From assembly GCA_021234155.1 (NCBI GenBank), contig JAJEKV010000064.1, positions 3,720,001 through 3,784,000 on the forward strand: a DNA stretch of 64,000 nucleotides. The letters are read 5' to 3'. Origin of the DNA: Isoetes taiwanensis. Its lineage: Eukaryota; Streptophyta; Lycopodiopsida; Isoetales; Isoetaceae. Shown here one piece after another: positions 1-8,619 of the stretch (its first letter is position 1; each line of letters starts with the position of its first letter). The notes beneath the pieces were generated by a model. It was not told the origin of the DNA, did not search any database, and was given only the letters and a program-made list of their open reading frames with translations. A program made the position numbers and the translations under genes.

Positions 1-759
1 TTTCTGTAGTACCCTGCTAGGCCAAGGAAACTTCTGACCTCGTGGACGTTCTTTGGCACCGGCCATTGAATCACTGCTTCAATCTTGGCAGGATCCATCG
101 AGATTCCTTCTGCTGAAATCACATGACCCAGGTATTCCACCTTCTCTGTTGCGAAGTGGTACTTCGACAACTTGGCGTACAACTGGTGCCTTCTCAACTT
201 CTCGAGCACCCTTCTTACGTGTTGTACATGCTCTTCAAGGGATCTGCTATACACGAGGATGTCATCAAAGAACACTATCACGAAGGTGTCCAAGAACTCC
301 CTGAAGATGTCGTTCATGAGTCTCATGAACGTTGCCGGGGCATTTGATAACCCAAATGGCATTACCGTGAACTCGTAATACCCATACCTGGTCCTGAAGG
401 CCGTTTTGTGGATGTCTTCTTCCTTTATCCTGATCTGGTGGTAACCTGACCTTAGGTCGATCTTGGAGAAGACCTTTGCCCCTTGGAGCTGATCCATCAA
501 GTCGTCCGATCTGGGGAGTGCGTACTTGTTCTTGATGGTGTGCTTATTCAGTTGTCTGTAATCTATGCACATCCTCAAGCTGCCATCCTTCTTCTTGACA
601 AAGAGAATGGGTGCCCCAAATGGTGAGACGCTAGGTCTAATGAAGACTAGATCAAGCAATTCCTGCAATTGCTTCTTCAGCTCCGTCAGTTCCTGCGTCG
701 TCATTCTATACGGAGCCTTGCTCGTCGGCTTGGTTCCTGGTTCGAGTGATATCTCACAC
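1..759 (-). CDS. Ty3/gypsy reverse transcriptase, N-terminal two thirds (cut by window edge)
   Basis: The minus strand carries RT blocks in order: [15 protein letters not shown], the region around [36 protein letters not shown], the catalytic [10 protein letters not shown] (the YxDD-equivalent loop) and [13 protein letters not shown]. The protein copies element RNA into DNA in the particle. The frame leaves the window before the thumb and RNase H. It closely parallels 57767-58570 codon for codon, so both copies belong to one family. Confidence 0.9.
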
Positions 760-1450
760 TCGACTCCCCTGTAAGGAGGAAGCTGCTCGATCTCGTCTGG
801 GAAGAGATCGTGGAACTCCGTGATCAAGTTGGCTATTTGCTTGGGCAACTTGCTGAGCACTTTGTCTTCCTTGCTTTCCTCCGACTCGGGTTCTTCAATC
901 TCGAGTTTGAAGATGTATGCTACCTGCTCGCTCTTGATAGACTTGAGCAGCTTCTTAACAGACATACACTGCATGATGGGGACAACTTCTTTACCTGTGA
1001 TCTCAATAACTTTGTCGTCGGGCATTGTGAGGGTCACCTTCCGCTTTCTACAGTCAATGATGGCCCCTGCTGGTCCAAGGTACTCCATGCCTATTATCAG
1101 GTCATACTTGCCGATGCCCATTACTTCTACTCCTATTGGGATATTAATTCCTAGCAAGTCAATGTCCAAATTGATCCTCTTCCCTGCCGTCTGTCTTACT
1201 GCTCCGCTTGCCAAGATTACTGGCCTTGGCTTGGACTTTAAGGGTTTCAACTTCAACATGTCGACCATCCTTGGGGAAGCGAAGTTGTGGCTACTTCCCG
1301 AGTCTATTAGGACTATGAAGGACTTGGTTTTGGCCTTCCCTATTGTGGAAATTACTCTATACTGATTCTCTGTCTGTTCTGTATCTATAGCAGCAAAGAT
1401 GTGGCACTCACCCTCAATATAATCGCGCGCTGCCTCGCCGTCATCGTCTG
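760..1450 (-). CDS. Ty3/gypsy aspartic protease and protease-RT linker (fossil)
   Basis: The minus strand encodes a retropepsin-like domain with an IDSGSSHNF active-site loop, followed by [14 protein letters not shown], the usual second half of the fold. An acidic linker then leads to [16 protein letters not shown], which precedes the RT in plant gypsy polyproteins. The protease would cut Gag-Pol inside the particle. A plus-strand fragment of the same linker recurs at 55015-55140. Confidence 0.75.
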
Positions 1451-1489
1451 ACAGAGTGTCCCATCCACCCAACTCCGCTAGCGCTGAGC

Positions 1490-1823
1490 TCATGACGAAA
1501 GGGCAGTTCGCCGTTCTGTGGCCTGGCTAAAAACATCTGAAGCAAAGCTGCTTCTCCATACACTCCTGCCTCTTTTCTTTGGGCATTGCTTGTAGGAAAG
1601 ATCGCACTGCCTTCGAGTAGTTTGACCCTTCCTGTTTGTCCTTGAAGGACACCTGCTTCCTTTCCTGTTGTCTCCCTTGGTTGCCACTATATGGGGATTT
1701 TGCTGGACTTGGGCTGGCTGCCCTAGGGCTGGCTGCCCTAGGGCTATAACTCCCTGTTGCTTTGCCTCTATCCTGGTAGTATGGCTGTTTCTGCGCGCTG
1801 TTTTGAGGCCCCGATCCTTGCAA
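1490..1823 (-). CDS. Gag C-terminal region with zinc knuckle (fossil)
   Basis: A basic, Ser/Pro/Gln-rich stretch leads into a cysteine cluster (CFRCF...H...C) typical of a retroviral-type CCHC knuckle, which binds genomic RNA during packaging. It sits between Gag and protease as expected. A short tandem duplication (GCTGCCCTAGGGCTG, near 1720-1745) gives a repeated RAASP peptide. This is part of a broken element. Confidence 0.7.
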
Positions 1824-1873
1824 GCTGATTGATTTGTATTCTGCTTCAGATACCGTCTTAGGGTCTATTGCCC

Positions 1874-2737
1874 TTACAAGTTTGCCTCGTTCAGTCCCTC
1901 AATGTAGCTCTCCACTGCGTGCTTTTCACTCAACTTCGGCACATATAACCTTAGTCTCATGAACTCTTCAGTGTACTTCTGCACTGTCTTGTACCCTTGC
2001 TGCAATCTGTAGAACTGGTGCATCATGTTTGACTTGTGTTTCCGAGGAACATAATGGCGCTTGAAGGCTTTCGAAAACTTCTTAAATCTGCACCCATCTC
2101 TGCTCAAGCCATGGGCCTTGGCATAGCCCTTCCACCAGATGCGTGCGGCTCCCTTCAAGTTGGCTGTTGCCACCCTGCCTTTGTCCTTATCCTTCATGCC
2201 GTAGGCGTTGCCATACTCGCTCATCTCGTCGAGCCATGCCTCTGCCTCTAGGCCTGATCTGTTCTCGCCTGAAAACTGTTCAAGTTTCCGGGCCTTCCAT
2301 ACATTGCCCAATGCTGAGTCTACCTTCTTCTGGTAGTCTAAGGCCTTAGTGTCCTTCTGTCTGCCATCTCTACGGTCCGGCGCTTGCTCAGCCTCTTTCT
2401 CGGACTCAGAGTCCGAGAGCGAGCTTGAGTCGGAGGTTTCTTTACTAGGGGACCTCCTTCTCTTACTCCTCCTCTTATCCTTCCCCGACTTTTGAGGTGT
2501 TGTTTGCGGCCCGACTAATGCTTGCGCCACTAGCAGGGCTTTTATCTGGTCGAGTTCCGTCCGCATTTGCGACATCTCCTCTTCTGGGGTCATGGGACCA
2601 TATCCTTCGAACAGGTTCCTTGGAATGGGTTGCCTGTCAGGGGTCTCTTCGTCTCTGTTGAGCCTCCTGTTTTGCTCGACTGTTCTTTGTTCCCTATCTG
2701 CATACACAATTGGCCATTGCTTTATAGTTAGATTCAT
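1874..2737 (-). CDS. gag: Ty3/gypsy Gag (retrotransposon capsid domain)
   Basis: This 287-codon frame encodes a charged, serine-rich N-terminal half with a KDKRRSKRRRSPSKE-like basic patch. A typical retrotransposon Gag domain follows at about residues 150-285. Recognisable marks are EAEAWLDEM, ARIWWKGY, FKKFSKAFKRHYVP and the helix around QKYTEEFMRLRLYVPKLSE. Gag forms the cytoplasmic virus-like particle that packages element RNA. The zinc knuckle follows downstream in the neighbouring segment. The start is the first ATG of the frame and is preceded by about 350 bp of AT-rich spacer that separates it from the 399-codon accessory ORF. This is a fossil copy. Confidence 0.85.
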   Translation of the reverse strand: MNLTIKQWPIVYADREQRTVEQNRRLNRDEETPDRQPIPRNLFEGYGPMTPEEEMSQMRTELDQIKALLVAQALVGPQTTPQKSGKDKRRSKRRRSPSKETSDSSSLSDSESEKEAEQAPDRRDGRQKDTKALDYQKKVDSALGNVWKARKLEQFSGENRSGLEAEAWLDEMSEYGNAYGMKDKDKGRVATANLKGAARIWWKGYAKAHGLSRDGCRFKKFSKAFKRHYVPRKHKSNMMHQFYRLQQGYKTVQKYTEEFMRLRLYVPKLSEKHAVESYIEGLNEANL

Positions 2738-3084
2738 TTACTTTATTGTACTCATGTATTTGCCGATATAATTTTTGGAATCAAATACACTCAACAAAGT
2801 ATTTAAATATTGGCACAAAATATTTTTATTATATAATATTATAGATACAATTCCTCCGGGATCAAGATTTTAACTATTCTTGAGATCGCCGGTAGGATAG
2901 GTTATCCTCTAAGAATTTCTTAACTTGGGCCATTCCTACCGAGCGTCCCAAGTTTCTGAGGACATTGGTTGACGTCCCGCCCTGTAAGGCTGTCACCAAT
3001 TCCTCTACCCTGCGGTCGGAGGTGTAGGCCTTGGTTACTGCCAATCTTCCCTGTCGTCACTAGGGCACGGCGAAGTCGAAGATG
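2738..3084. other. AT-rich spacer between gag and the 399-codon ORF
   Basis: About 350 bp are AT-rich next to gag (2740-2870) and more GC-rich towards 3080. I see no LTR, no primer site and no separate gene here. This absence supports reading the accessory ORFs and gag-pol as parts of one element. Confidence 0.4.
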
Positions 3085-4284
3085 TCAAGTGCCATCGCTC
3101 TCTTGACTAGCATAGTCGACATTTGCAGCTATTCGAGCATGCATGCCAAAGCCAGAGAGTGCAATGAGCATAAACACTTCTTCTTCGCCACGGGGACTGA
3201 ATTTGCGGTGTATCACCGCTATTCTCCCATCTAGCAGCAGGGGCAGGTAGTATCTCAGCGACCTGTCATTGTGTGTCGCTGATGATTCCCCACTTGCTTG
3301 GCCTCCAGCTCTATGCCGCCCGGCGTATTCATTGACCTCTACCTCAGTGATTTCTCGGTAGTCTCCAATCGTCGATGAAGCCCGCCTGATGTCGATTCCT
3401 GCTCCTCTTGCACGAGGTGGTGTCGACGAGCTCGGCATCAAAATGCTCGTGGCCTTGCCACGGATCCCCATCCGTTCTTGGATGGCATAGAACTCCTCCT
3501 CAGATGGCAGTTCTCGAGCTTCCATAATTTGCCGTATGTTGCTGTAAGCCTGGATATCCGAAGTCGACTGCCCTGTATAGGTGTCAGCTTCTCTCACTTG
3601 AAGCGGGAAGTCTGAGACTTCCCGGACGATGAAGTCGTCTAAGTCTGGTTGCTGCCGTAGTTGGTGCAGCAATTCATCAAGTCGGAACTCCCTCTCCCTG
3701 CATTCGGGGAGATTCTGGATATCACTGAGGAGCAGGTACTCCTCACCGTCAATGATAATGGGGGCTAGGCTTGTAATGCCTAGCCCTAGTGGGGGAGCGA
3801 CTCTGAGTGTTTGGCGGCTCCGCTCGAAGTTGGGTAGCTCTTCTTCTGCTTGCCGCCGTTCTTCCTCTGGGTCGAGCTCCGTGTACTCTTCCTCGTCCGA
3901 TTCCTCTTCTTCTGTTCTTCCTTCCTGCTCTTGCTGGTACTGCAAAAGCATCTGTTCTGCTGCTGAGGATGCTATGGGGTCCACTTCCATGGGAGGAATA
4001 GAGGTTTCCCCCATTGGGTTTTCAGCACGGTGGGAGAGGAATATGGCCAAGGCGGCGGTGTAGGAAAAGTACTTGGTCCTGTCAACTGTCAGGACCACGT
4101 AATCTGGCAACCTTTGTGCCTTGTTGGTCAAATACTTGGCAATGTTTGGGACATCACCCAAGGCTGCCTGAAGGGATGGGCGGGGGACAAAATAGCCCGT
4201 GCAAGGGGGAAGTTGTACTAGGGACTGACCTACCCTATCTTGGAACTCAGCCAAAACTCGCCTATATGCTGGCGTTGCGTGCAA
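3085..4284 (-). CDS. Element-borne accessory protein (399 codons), unknown family
   Basis: I do not recognise a named family. The protein has an N-terminal region (LPDYVVLTVDRTKYFSY), a very acidic middle (EEEESDEEEYTELDPEEE, about residues 120-145) and a globular part around APIIIDGEEYLLLSDI. It ends with a conserved segment, GRIAVIHRKFSPRGEEEVF. The acidic middle is typical of nuclear, chromatin-binding proteins, but that is inference. A clear diverged homologue lies at 43167-44334, again beside an H3-like gene, so the two proteins probably work together. A TATA box (4507-4519) and two hairpin repeats lie upstream. The first ATG after the TATA box is about 110 bp above the frame given here. 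Fossil element context applies. Confidence 0.7.
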   Translation of the reverse strand: MHATPAYRRVLAEFQDRVGQSLVQLPPCTGYFVPRPSLQAALGDVPNIAKYLTNKAQRLPDYVVLTVDRTKYFSYTAALAIFLSHRAENPMGETSIPPMEVDPIASSAAEQMLLQYQQEQEGRTEEEESDEEEYTELDPEEERRQAEEELPNFERSRQTLRVAPPLGLGITSLAPIIIDGEEYLLLSDIQNLPECREREFRLDELLHQLRQQPDLDDFIVREVSDFPLQVREADTYTGQSTSDIQAYSNIRQIMEARELPSEEEFYAIQERMGIRGKATSILMPSSSTPPRARGAGIDIRRASSTIGDYREITEVEVNEYAGRHRAGGQASGESSATHNDRSLRYYLPLLLDGRIAVIHRKFSPRGEEEVFMLIALSGFGMHARIAANVDYASQESDGT

Positions 4285-4506
4285 AGTTGCTTGGACATCT
4301 ATCTCTTTGCCAAAGACTCGGAAGATGTCATTGACATTAGCCTCGGCTGCATGGGCACTGGCGTTGTACCATCATCTGAAGTCAGCAGTTGCCATTGATC
4401 TAGGGAAGAGGTGAGTAACAAACAGATGCAGAAGCGCCTATGGGAGCTGGGAAATCGCCTAAATGGTCAAGAGCAGACTTGTAGGGTGTCAAGTAGCAAA
4501 TGGGGT

Positions 4507-4519
4507 CCTATTTATAGGC
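4507..4519 (-). promoter_or_regulatory. TATA box upstream of the 399-codon accessory ORF
   Basis: The minus strand reads GCCTATAAATAGGACC around here, a strong plant TATA box about 110-120 bp before the first ATG. The same arrangement (CTATAAATAGACC, about 110 bp before ATG) occurs at 22880-22890 before the MARTKQTAR ORF. Each accessory gene therefore seems to have its own promoter inside the retroelement. Confidence 0.6.
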
Positions 4520-4708
4520 AAGGGAAAAACCCTAATTTTTGGATGACCTAGAAATTTATTGGGGTTGGGCAATTCTGACCTATTAGGAGGTCCAAATGAG
4601 GATTTGAAGACTAGTTTTGGGGTTTGAGCATGCTAAGATTAGCTAATGAACCTATTGCAACAAACTGGAAGTCATTTGGATCTGGCATGGTGGAGAAATT
4701 GATGAGAG

Positions 4709-4775
4709 GTCTCACACGTTGTGCCCAGACCAATAATGAACTTTTCATTTTCAGTCCTGGCGCGACGTGTGAGAC
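4709..4775. repeat. Hairpin repeat C (GTCTCACACG...CGTGTGAGAC)
   Basis: The unit begins GTCTCACACGTTGTGCCCAG and ends CTGGCGCGACGTGTGAGAC. The arms can pair over about 20 bp around a loop of about 27 nt that contains CAATAATGAAC. Three related units are at 4908-4962, 22989-23055 and 23203-23269, all upstream of element-borne genes. Confidence 0.85.
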
Positions 4776-4907
4776 ATTGCCTCTAATTGGGTTAAACTTG
4801 TCCAATTTGGGTGATGGAAGGGTCTAATTCTGCTAGATTCATCGATTAGGCAGAATTGACCCCTTATTTGGTCGATTTGGAGCAGTTTTGGGCACTTTTG
4901 GTCCATG

Positions 4908-4962
4908 GTCTCACACGTTGCGCCCAGACCAATAATGAACTTTTCATTTTCACGTGTGAGAC
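4908..4962. repeat. Hairpin repeat D, shorter right arm
   Basis: This is the same repeat family as 4709-4775, with the same left arm and loop and a shorter right arm (CACGTGTGAGAC). It sits about 200 bp from repeat C, matching the ~214 bp spacing of the pair near 23 kb. Confidence 0.8.
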
Positions 4963-5108
4963 ATCCTCTGAATTTTGCTTAAAGTGTCCATTTTAACTAA
5001 AACAAAAGCCAGAATTCAATAACTTAACTTAATTAAGCAAGATTACACATATTACTTCCTCTAAAACTCTTTACATTAACAAAATTTTTCTATTTATGTA
5101 GAAAATCT

Positions 5109-5480
5109 TTATGGTCTCTCTCCCTTGATGTAGCTAGCAAGATGCATGTCTTGCTTCATCAGGGTCACTCTCTTTGCATGGACTGTGCAAGCTGTCGAAT
5201 CTTCAAAATGCTGCACCAGTTTCTGTTCTGTTGCCTCTTGTAATGCCAGCAACATCTCATCCGTCACCCGCATCTCCGTGTTGTACTCTTGTATCACCTC
5301 TCGAACTAGGCGGGCGAACGTTGCACGGGGGATTAAAAAGCCGAAGCTTCTCTGAAAGTGCCTGATCTCTCTCAGGGCTTTCCTCTCACTCTCCTTTCTG
5401 TCGGTTCTCTTTTTGCCTGGTGGTCTAGGAGGCTTGGGCTTTTCTGGTGGGGGCTTTAGCATCTTCTTCTTAGAGGGCAC
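5109..5480 (-). CDS. Histone H3-like protein, histone-fold part (element-borne)
   Basis: Residues 35-123 align without gaps to histone H3 residues 47-135, with roughly half the residues identical by eye. ALREIR, FARLVRE, LALQEA, FED, C..HAKRVT and a GER ending are all present. H3 C110, H113, K115, R116, D123 and the minor-groove R83 have equivalents here. The N-terminal ~34 residues are Lys/Pro-rich and not a canonical H3 tail. Canonical H3 packages DNA as an H3-H4 tetramer in the nucleus, but whether this protein enters nucleosomes is unknown. It lies just left of the large insertion whose right side carries the MARTKQTAR tail ORF. LIPR..FARLVR is shared with the second copy near 39.3 kb and differs from canonical H3. 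Confidence 0.85.
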   Translation of the reverse strand: MPSKKKMLKPPPEKPKPPRPPGKKRTDRKESERKALREIRHFQRSFGFLIPRATFARLVREVIQEYNTEMRVTDEMLLALQEATEQKLVQHFEDSTACTVHAKRVTLMKQDMHLASYIKGERP

Positions 5481-5736
5481 TCCACCTTAAAATCTCTTCT
5501 TCTTCTTCAACAAATGTTACTTTATTGACCTGATAGTAGGAGTTATAGGCCTCCCACTTCGCCATGAAAGCGTTATGCTCCCTTAATTTCTTCTGATAGA
5601 CCTTGACGGGGTCTATCACATACGCCTCACTGGCTGGCCGCGACGCTTTGTTTCTGTCCCACGTCGGGTATGGCGGGGGCTTCTGCACTTGATCCGGCTG
5701 CCCTGGGTCCTGTGCTGCCTGCTCGTCGCCTGGCAC
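5470..5736 (-). CDS. Middle segment of the H3-like element gene
   Basis: This frame overlaps the H3-fold ORF and lies directly upstream of it. It encodes a Gln/Pro-rich stretch (DPGQPDQVQKPPPYPTWDRN) followed by a helical, charged part (KVYQKKLREHNAFMAKWEAY) and an acidic run (VEEEEEIL). No known domain is evident. It ends at the left junction of the ~16.6 kb insertion, so it probably belongs to the same gene as the H3 fold and the MARTKQTAR ORF. The frame opens at a non-ATG codon, as expected for an interrupted gene. Fossil element. Confidence 0.55.
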   Translation of the reverse strand: MPGDEQAAQDPGQPDQVQKPPPYPTWDRNKASRPASEAYVIDPVKVYQKKLREHNAFMAKWEAYNSYYQVNKVTFVEEEEEILRWSAL

Positions 5737-5769
5737 AAGGCACCCAAAGATTTAACTATCATAGATAAC

Positions 5770-6400
5770 CACTACAAAACCACTATGATAGTGGTTTTCC
5801 ATGCAAAAATAATTTTCCTTAATAAAATCCACCTATTACAGTGGTTTTTAGAATGGAACTATGGTTTTGCATGCTAGTTTATACTCTTATGTGGTTAATT
5901 GAGACTGATGAAGCTTTTTATCCAGGTCTTTGCTACGAGTTTGGCATGTCATAGTGGTTAATTATGCAATTTGCAACATTGAGAGTAAGAAAGTAATGCT
6001 TAATAGTTTTTTTATACATGTAGATGGTTTTGGGAGTGGTTTTAACTGGCAATACTTCAATGTTCATATATATGGTTTAACAAAGTCCTTTTATTTGTGA
6101 TTTTTCATTTGGATTCTTTAAGCAAGCACGACTTGCCAAAATGTTAGTGGTTTTTTACTGGAAATACTATAATGTTTCTAGACATAGTTTAACAATGTCT
6201 TTTTATTTGAGGTTTTTCATCGTAAATTTTTAAGCTAACATGAGTTGCCAAATTGTTGGTGGCTTTTAACACGGTTTGGTGGTTGACTTTTTCCGTTTCC
6301 TGTTGAGAAAGAATGCTAGTGGTTTTTTTGTTAAGGAAGACATGGTGAGTACATGGTTTTACATGGTTTGTTAAGGAAGGAAGGAAGGAAGGAAGACATG
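5770..6400. repeat. Left subterminal repeat region of the CACTA-like element
   Basis: About a dozen variants of GTGGTTTT, such as ATAGTGGTTTTCC, ACAGTGGTTTTTAG and TAGTGGTTTTTTAC, are scattered over 600 bp. They are mirrored as AACCAC at 21.3-22.3 kb. In CACTA elements such repeats bind the TNPA-type protein. A short GGAA microsatellite lies at about 6375-6393. Confidence 0.55.
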
Positions 6401-6599
6401 GTTAGTACATAGTTAGACCAGCCTGAAACAGTGAATTCGACTCCACTTCCTTACTCCGTTGAATTTTTGCCACCATCTTCTGGAACTTTTCTTCTAATTC
6501 AGCAACTTCACTGAATGGCATGTTACTAGTAGCTTTTTTGTCTTCAACTTGTAAGGTGCATTGTTCACGTGTATTGGAAGTGCAGGGCAGCATTACCTT

Positions 6600-7016
6600 C
6601 TAATAATATCTCTCAATTGCCTTGTAGGTTGTTGAAGAATATCGCAAGAACGAATATGTGTCTTTGCTTTGTGGCGACGAAAAATTTGGTTTGGGGTTGA
6701 TTCATGAAACAGATCCTGCTGGTTTAGCACATGGAATACCAATTGGTGAAGGTAACGTTTCATTAAATATTTATTATATTGAGAAGGGTTCGAAGAGCTA
6801 CCAATGCCATTTCCGACGAGTGAACTCGAGATTTTAAATGATCTTGGCACTAATATGAAGCAATGGTTCGTGCGATGGCCAAAATCAAGGCTTCGACCCG
6901 TTCCTCAAATTGAAGCGAGGAAAATTCTGTCTGATTTAAGCACAATGAATGAAGACAATTCCATTACGGAAAAATCAGATGATGATAGCAGTGGCGATGA
7001 TTTGCAGGTATGTTAG
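6600..7016 (+). pseudogene. CACTA transposon TNP-like protein, exon fragment
   Basis: On the plus strand, VSLLCGDEKFGLGLIHETDP...HGIPIGEGN is followed in a second frame by EELPMPFPTSELEILNDLG and QWFVRWPKSRL. This resembles the C-terminal domain of plant CACTA accessory proteins, where a his-gly-x-pro-leu-gly segment is followed by LP.P and a 'G..V.WPK' block. Part of the change of frame may be an intron. The tail is acidic (SDDDSSGDDLQ) and ends near a GTATGT splice donor. The assignment rests on pattern memory. The surrounding subterminal repeats support it. Confidence 0.45.
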
Positions 7017-7107
7017 ACTTCAAATTGTCCTTTTTCATGATACAATAATGGGGCTGCCATTGAAATTAAATGTGTTGTTTTGAAATTCTTGTTTTTTATA
7101 TTTTGAT

Positions 7108-7262
7108 GTGATTTGCGTGTCACAGACTACAAAGTCAAAGCAGATTAGAAGATTGGAAAAAATGCAGCCTCTCAAACACAAGATTATATGCATGATTGCG
7201 CTTGACAAGGAGAAGATTGATGATGTTAATGTTGTAGATCTTCTTAAACTGAGCAAGGATCC
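7108..7262 (+). pseudogene. Possible last exon of the TNP-like gene
   Basis: After a likely intron, a Lys-rich frame (TTKSKQIRRLEKMQPLKHKI...DKEKIDDVNVVDLLKLSKD) runs directly into the 19-bp minisatellite. The charge pattern is protein-like, but I recognise no domain. The minisatellite probably replaced the original end. Confidence 0.3.
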
Positions 7263-7850
7263 AAACATGCCAGCAGGCTCCAACATGCCAAGGTGGCTCA
7301 AACATGCCATGTAAGCTCCAACATGCCGCCTAGGCTCCAACATGCCAAGGTGGCTCAAACATGCCACCTAGGCTCAAACATGCCAAGGTGGATCAAACAT
7401 GCCAAGATGGTTCAAACATGCTATGCAGGCTCCAACATTCCACCTAGGTTCCAACATGCCAAGATGGCTCAAACATGCCACGCGGGCTCGAACATGCCAC
7501 CTAGGCTCAAACATGCCATGCGCGCTCCAAGATGCCACCTTGGCTCCAACATGCCAAGGTGGCTCAAACATGCGACATGTGCTCCAACATGCCAAGGTGG
7601 CTTAAACATGCCACCTAGGCTCAAACATGCCAAGATGGCTCAAACATGCCACACGGGCTCCAACATGCCACCTAGGCTCAAACATGCCAAGGTGGCTCAA
7701 AGATGCCACGTGGGCTCCAACATGCCACCTAGGCTCAAACATGCCAAGGTGGCTCAAACATGCCACGCGGGCTCCAACATGCCAAGGTGGCTCAAACATG
7801 CCATGCAGGCTCTAACATGCCACCTAGGCTCCAATATCGCCACCTGTTGA
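7263..7850. repeat. 19-bp minisatellite (GCTCAAACATGCCACCTAG type)
   Basis: About 30 units of 19 bp repeat in tandem, alternating between GCTCAAACATGCCAAGGTG and GCTCCAACATGCCACCTAG forms. Because 19 leaves a remainder of 1 on division by 3, each unit shifts the frame. The unit lacks stops in all frames, so long spurious ORFs appear on both strands. Scattered units recur at 9285-9350 (inverted) and 10170-10262. Confidence 0.95.
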
Positions 7851-8291
7851 TTTTTGGAGTTCTTGGCATGCACCTTGCAGCAGCAGTCTATGACTGCCAG
7901 ATGCCACAAGGCTGCCACAAATGCTCATGAATCAACAAAAGAAGGTGGGAAGAGACTCCAAGAACAAGAACAAAGCAAAGAATGAACAAAACAGAATCAC
8001 ATTGATGCTCCAAAAGGAGGTGCTCCAAAACGTGAGCAAAAGCCTAAACAATGAGAGGAAATGCTCTCTCTAAATAGTAGAGCAAAACCCTAACCCTAAC
8101 TGACATCTCACCTACCACAGATCTAGGCTAAATCTGGGCCATAGATCGTGGGGTCCAATATGACAAATACATGTGGCCTATGCCACCTATCCCATATGGG
8201 CTAAATCTGGGCCCTAGATCAAGTGGTCCAATGTGATAAATACATGTGGCCTACGCCACTCATACATATGTTTAGCCCAAAGGGCTAACAC
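7845..8291 (-). mobile_element. LTR remnant (3' LTR, minus strand), ~447 bp
   Basis: The segment begins TGTTGATTTTTGG and ends GGGCTAACA (TG...CA borders). At 8292-8301 the minus strand has a purine tract GTGGGGGGAG directly before it, as expected for a polypurine tract next to a 3' LTR. A ~78 bp tandem duplication (CTAAATCTGGGCC...) lies at 8129-8275. No partner LTR is seen in the window. Confidence 0.55.
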
Positions 8292-8618
8292 TCCCCCCAC
8301 CAAACCAAACTATGTAGAACCTTTATAACAATAGGTTAAACATTTACAACAGTGTCCAAAGTGAGGGGAAGGAATGACAATGTCGCCAAAAAGTCTTGGG
8401 TCATTTTTGGCAACAAAAGAAACACGAACCTCTACATGGCAGTATTCTGCAGCCACCTCTTAGGCCAATCGACTACGAATGTGTTGGACATGAGCTACCT
8501 TGACGCTTCTTGGAGAAAGGGTGGTCTTCCGCTCACGAAACTTGGTCTCGAGGGTAATGTCGATGTTTTGAGTCCATTGGCAGAGTCAGTTTATAGTTTC
8601 GGAGTGGGAGAGTTGCCC
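8292..8618 (-). mobile_element. Internal remnant next to the LTR
   Basis: This lies on the internal side of the 7845-8291 LTR. A plus-strand frame is open across 8352-8678, but its orientation is opposite to the LTR and it resembles no protein I know. I treat it as non-coding retroelement remnant. Confidence 0.3.
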
Positions 8619-8619
8619 A

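Larger units (their letters stand above)
1..2737 (-). mobile_element. Ty3/gypsy gag-pol block of a large LTR retroelement, running off the left edge
   Basis: Read on the minus strand, this block has gag (1874-2737), a CCHC zinc knuckle (near 1500-1560), an aspartic protease with an IDSGSSHNF-type active site (near 1290-1320) and a reverse transcriptase cut by the window edge. The gag-PR-RT order and the RT motifs [19 protein letters not shown] and [10 protein letters not shown] are those of plant Ty3/gypsy elements. The copy looks broken, with a few interruptions. A second copy of the same RT lies at 56.8-58.7 kb and looks closely related by eye. Two accessory genes lie upstream on the same strand (3.1-5.7 kb), and I infer that they belong to this element. 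Confidence 0.85.

Noticed and set aside
3629-4063. 144-codon Ser-rich plus-strand frame
   Set aside because: Antisense shadow of the acidic 399-codon accessory ORF.
7293-7850. 185-codon plus-strand frame and several others in the minisatellite
   Set aside because: The 19-bp unit has no stops in any frame, so open frames on both strands are expected by composition.
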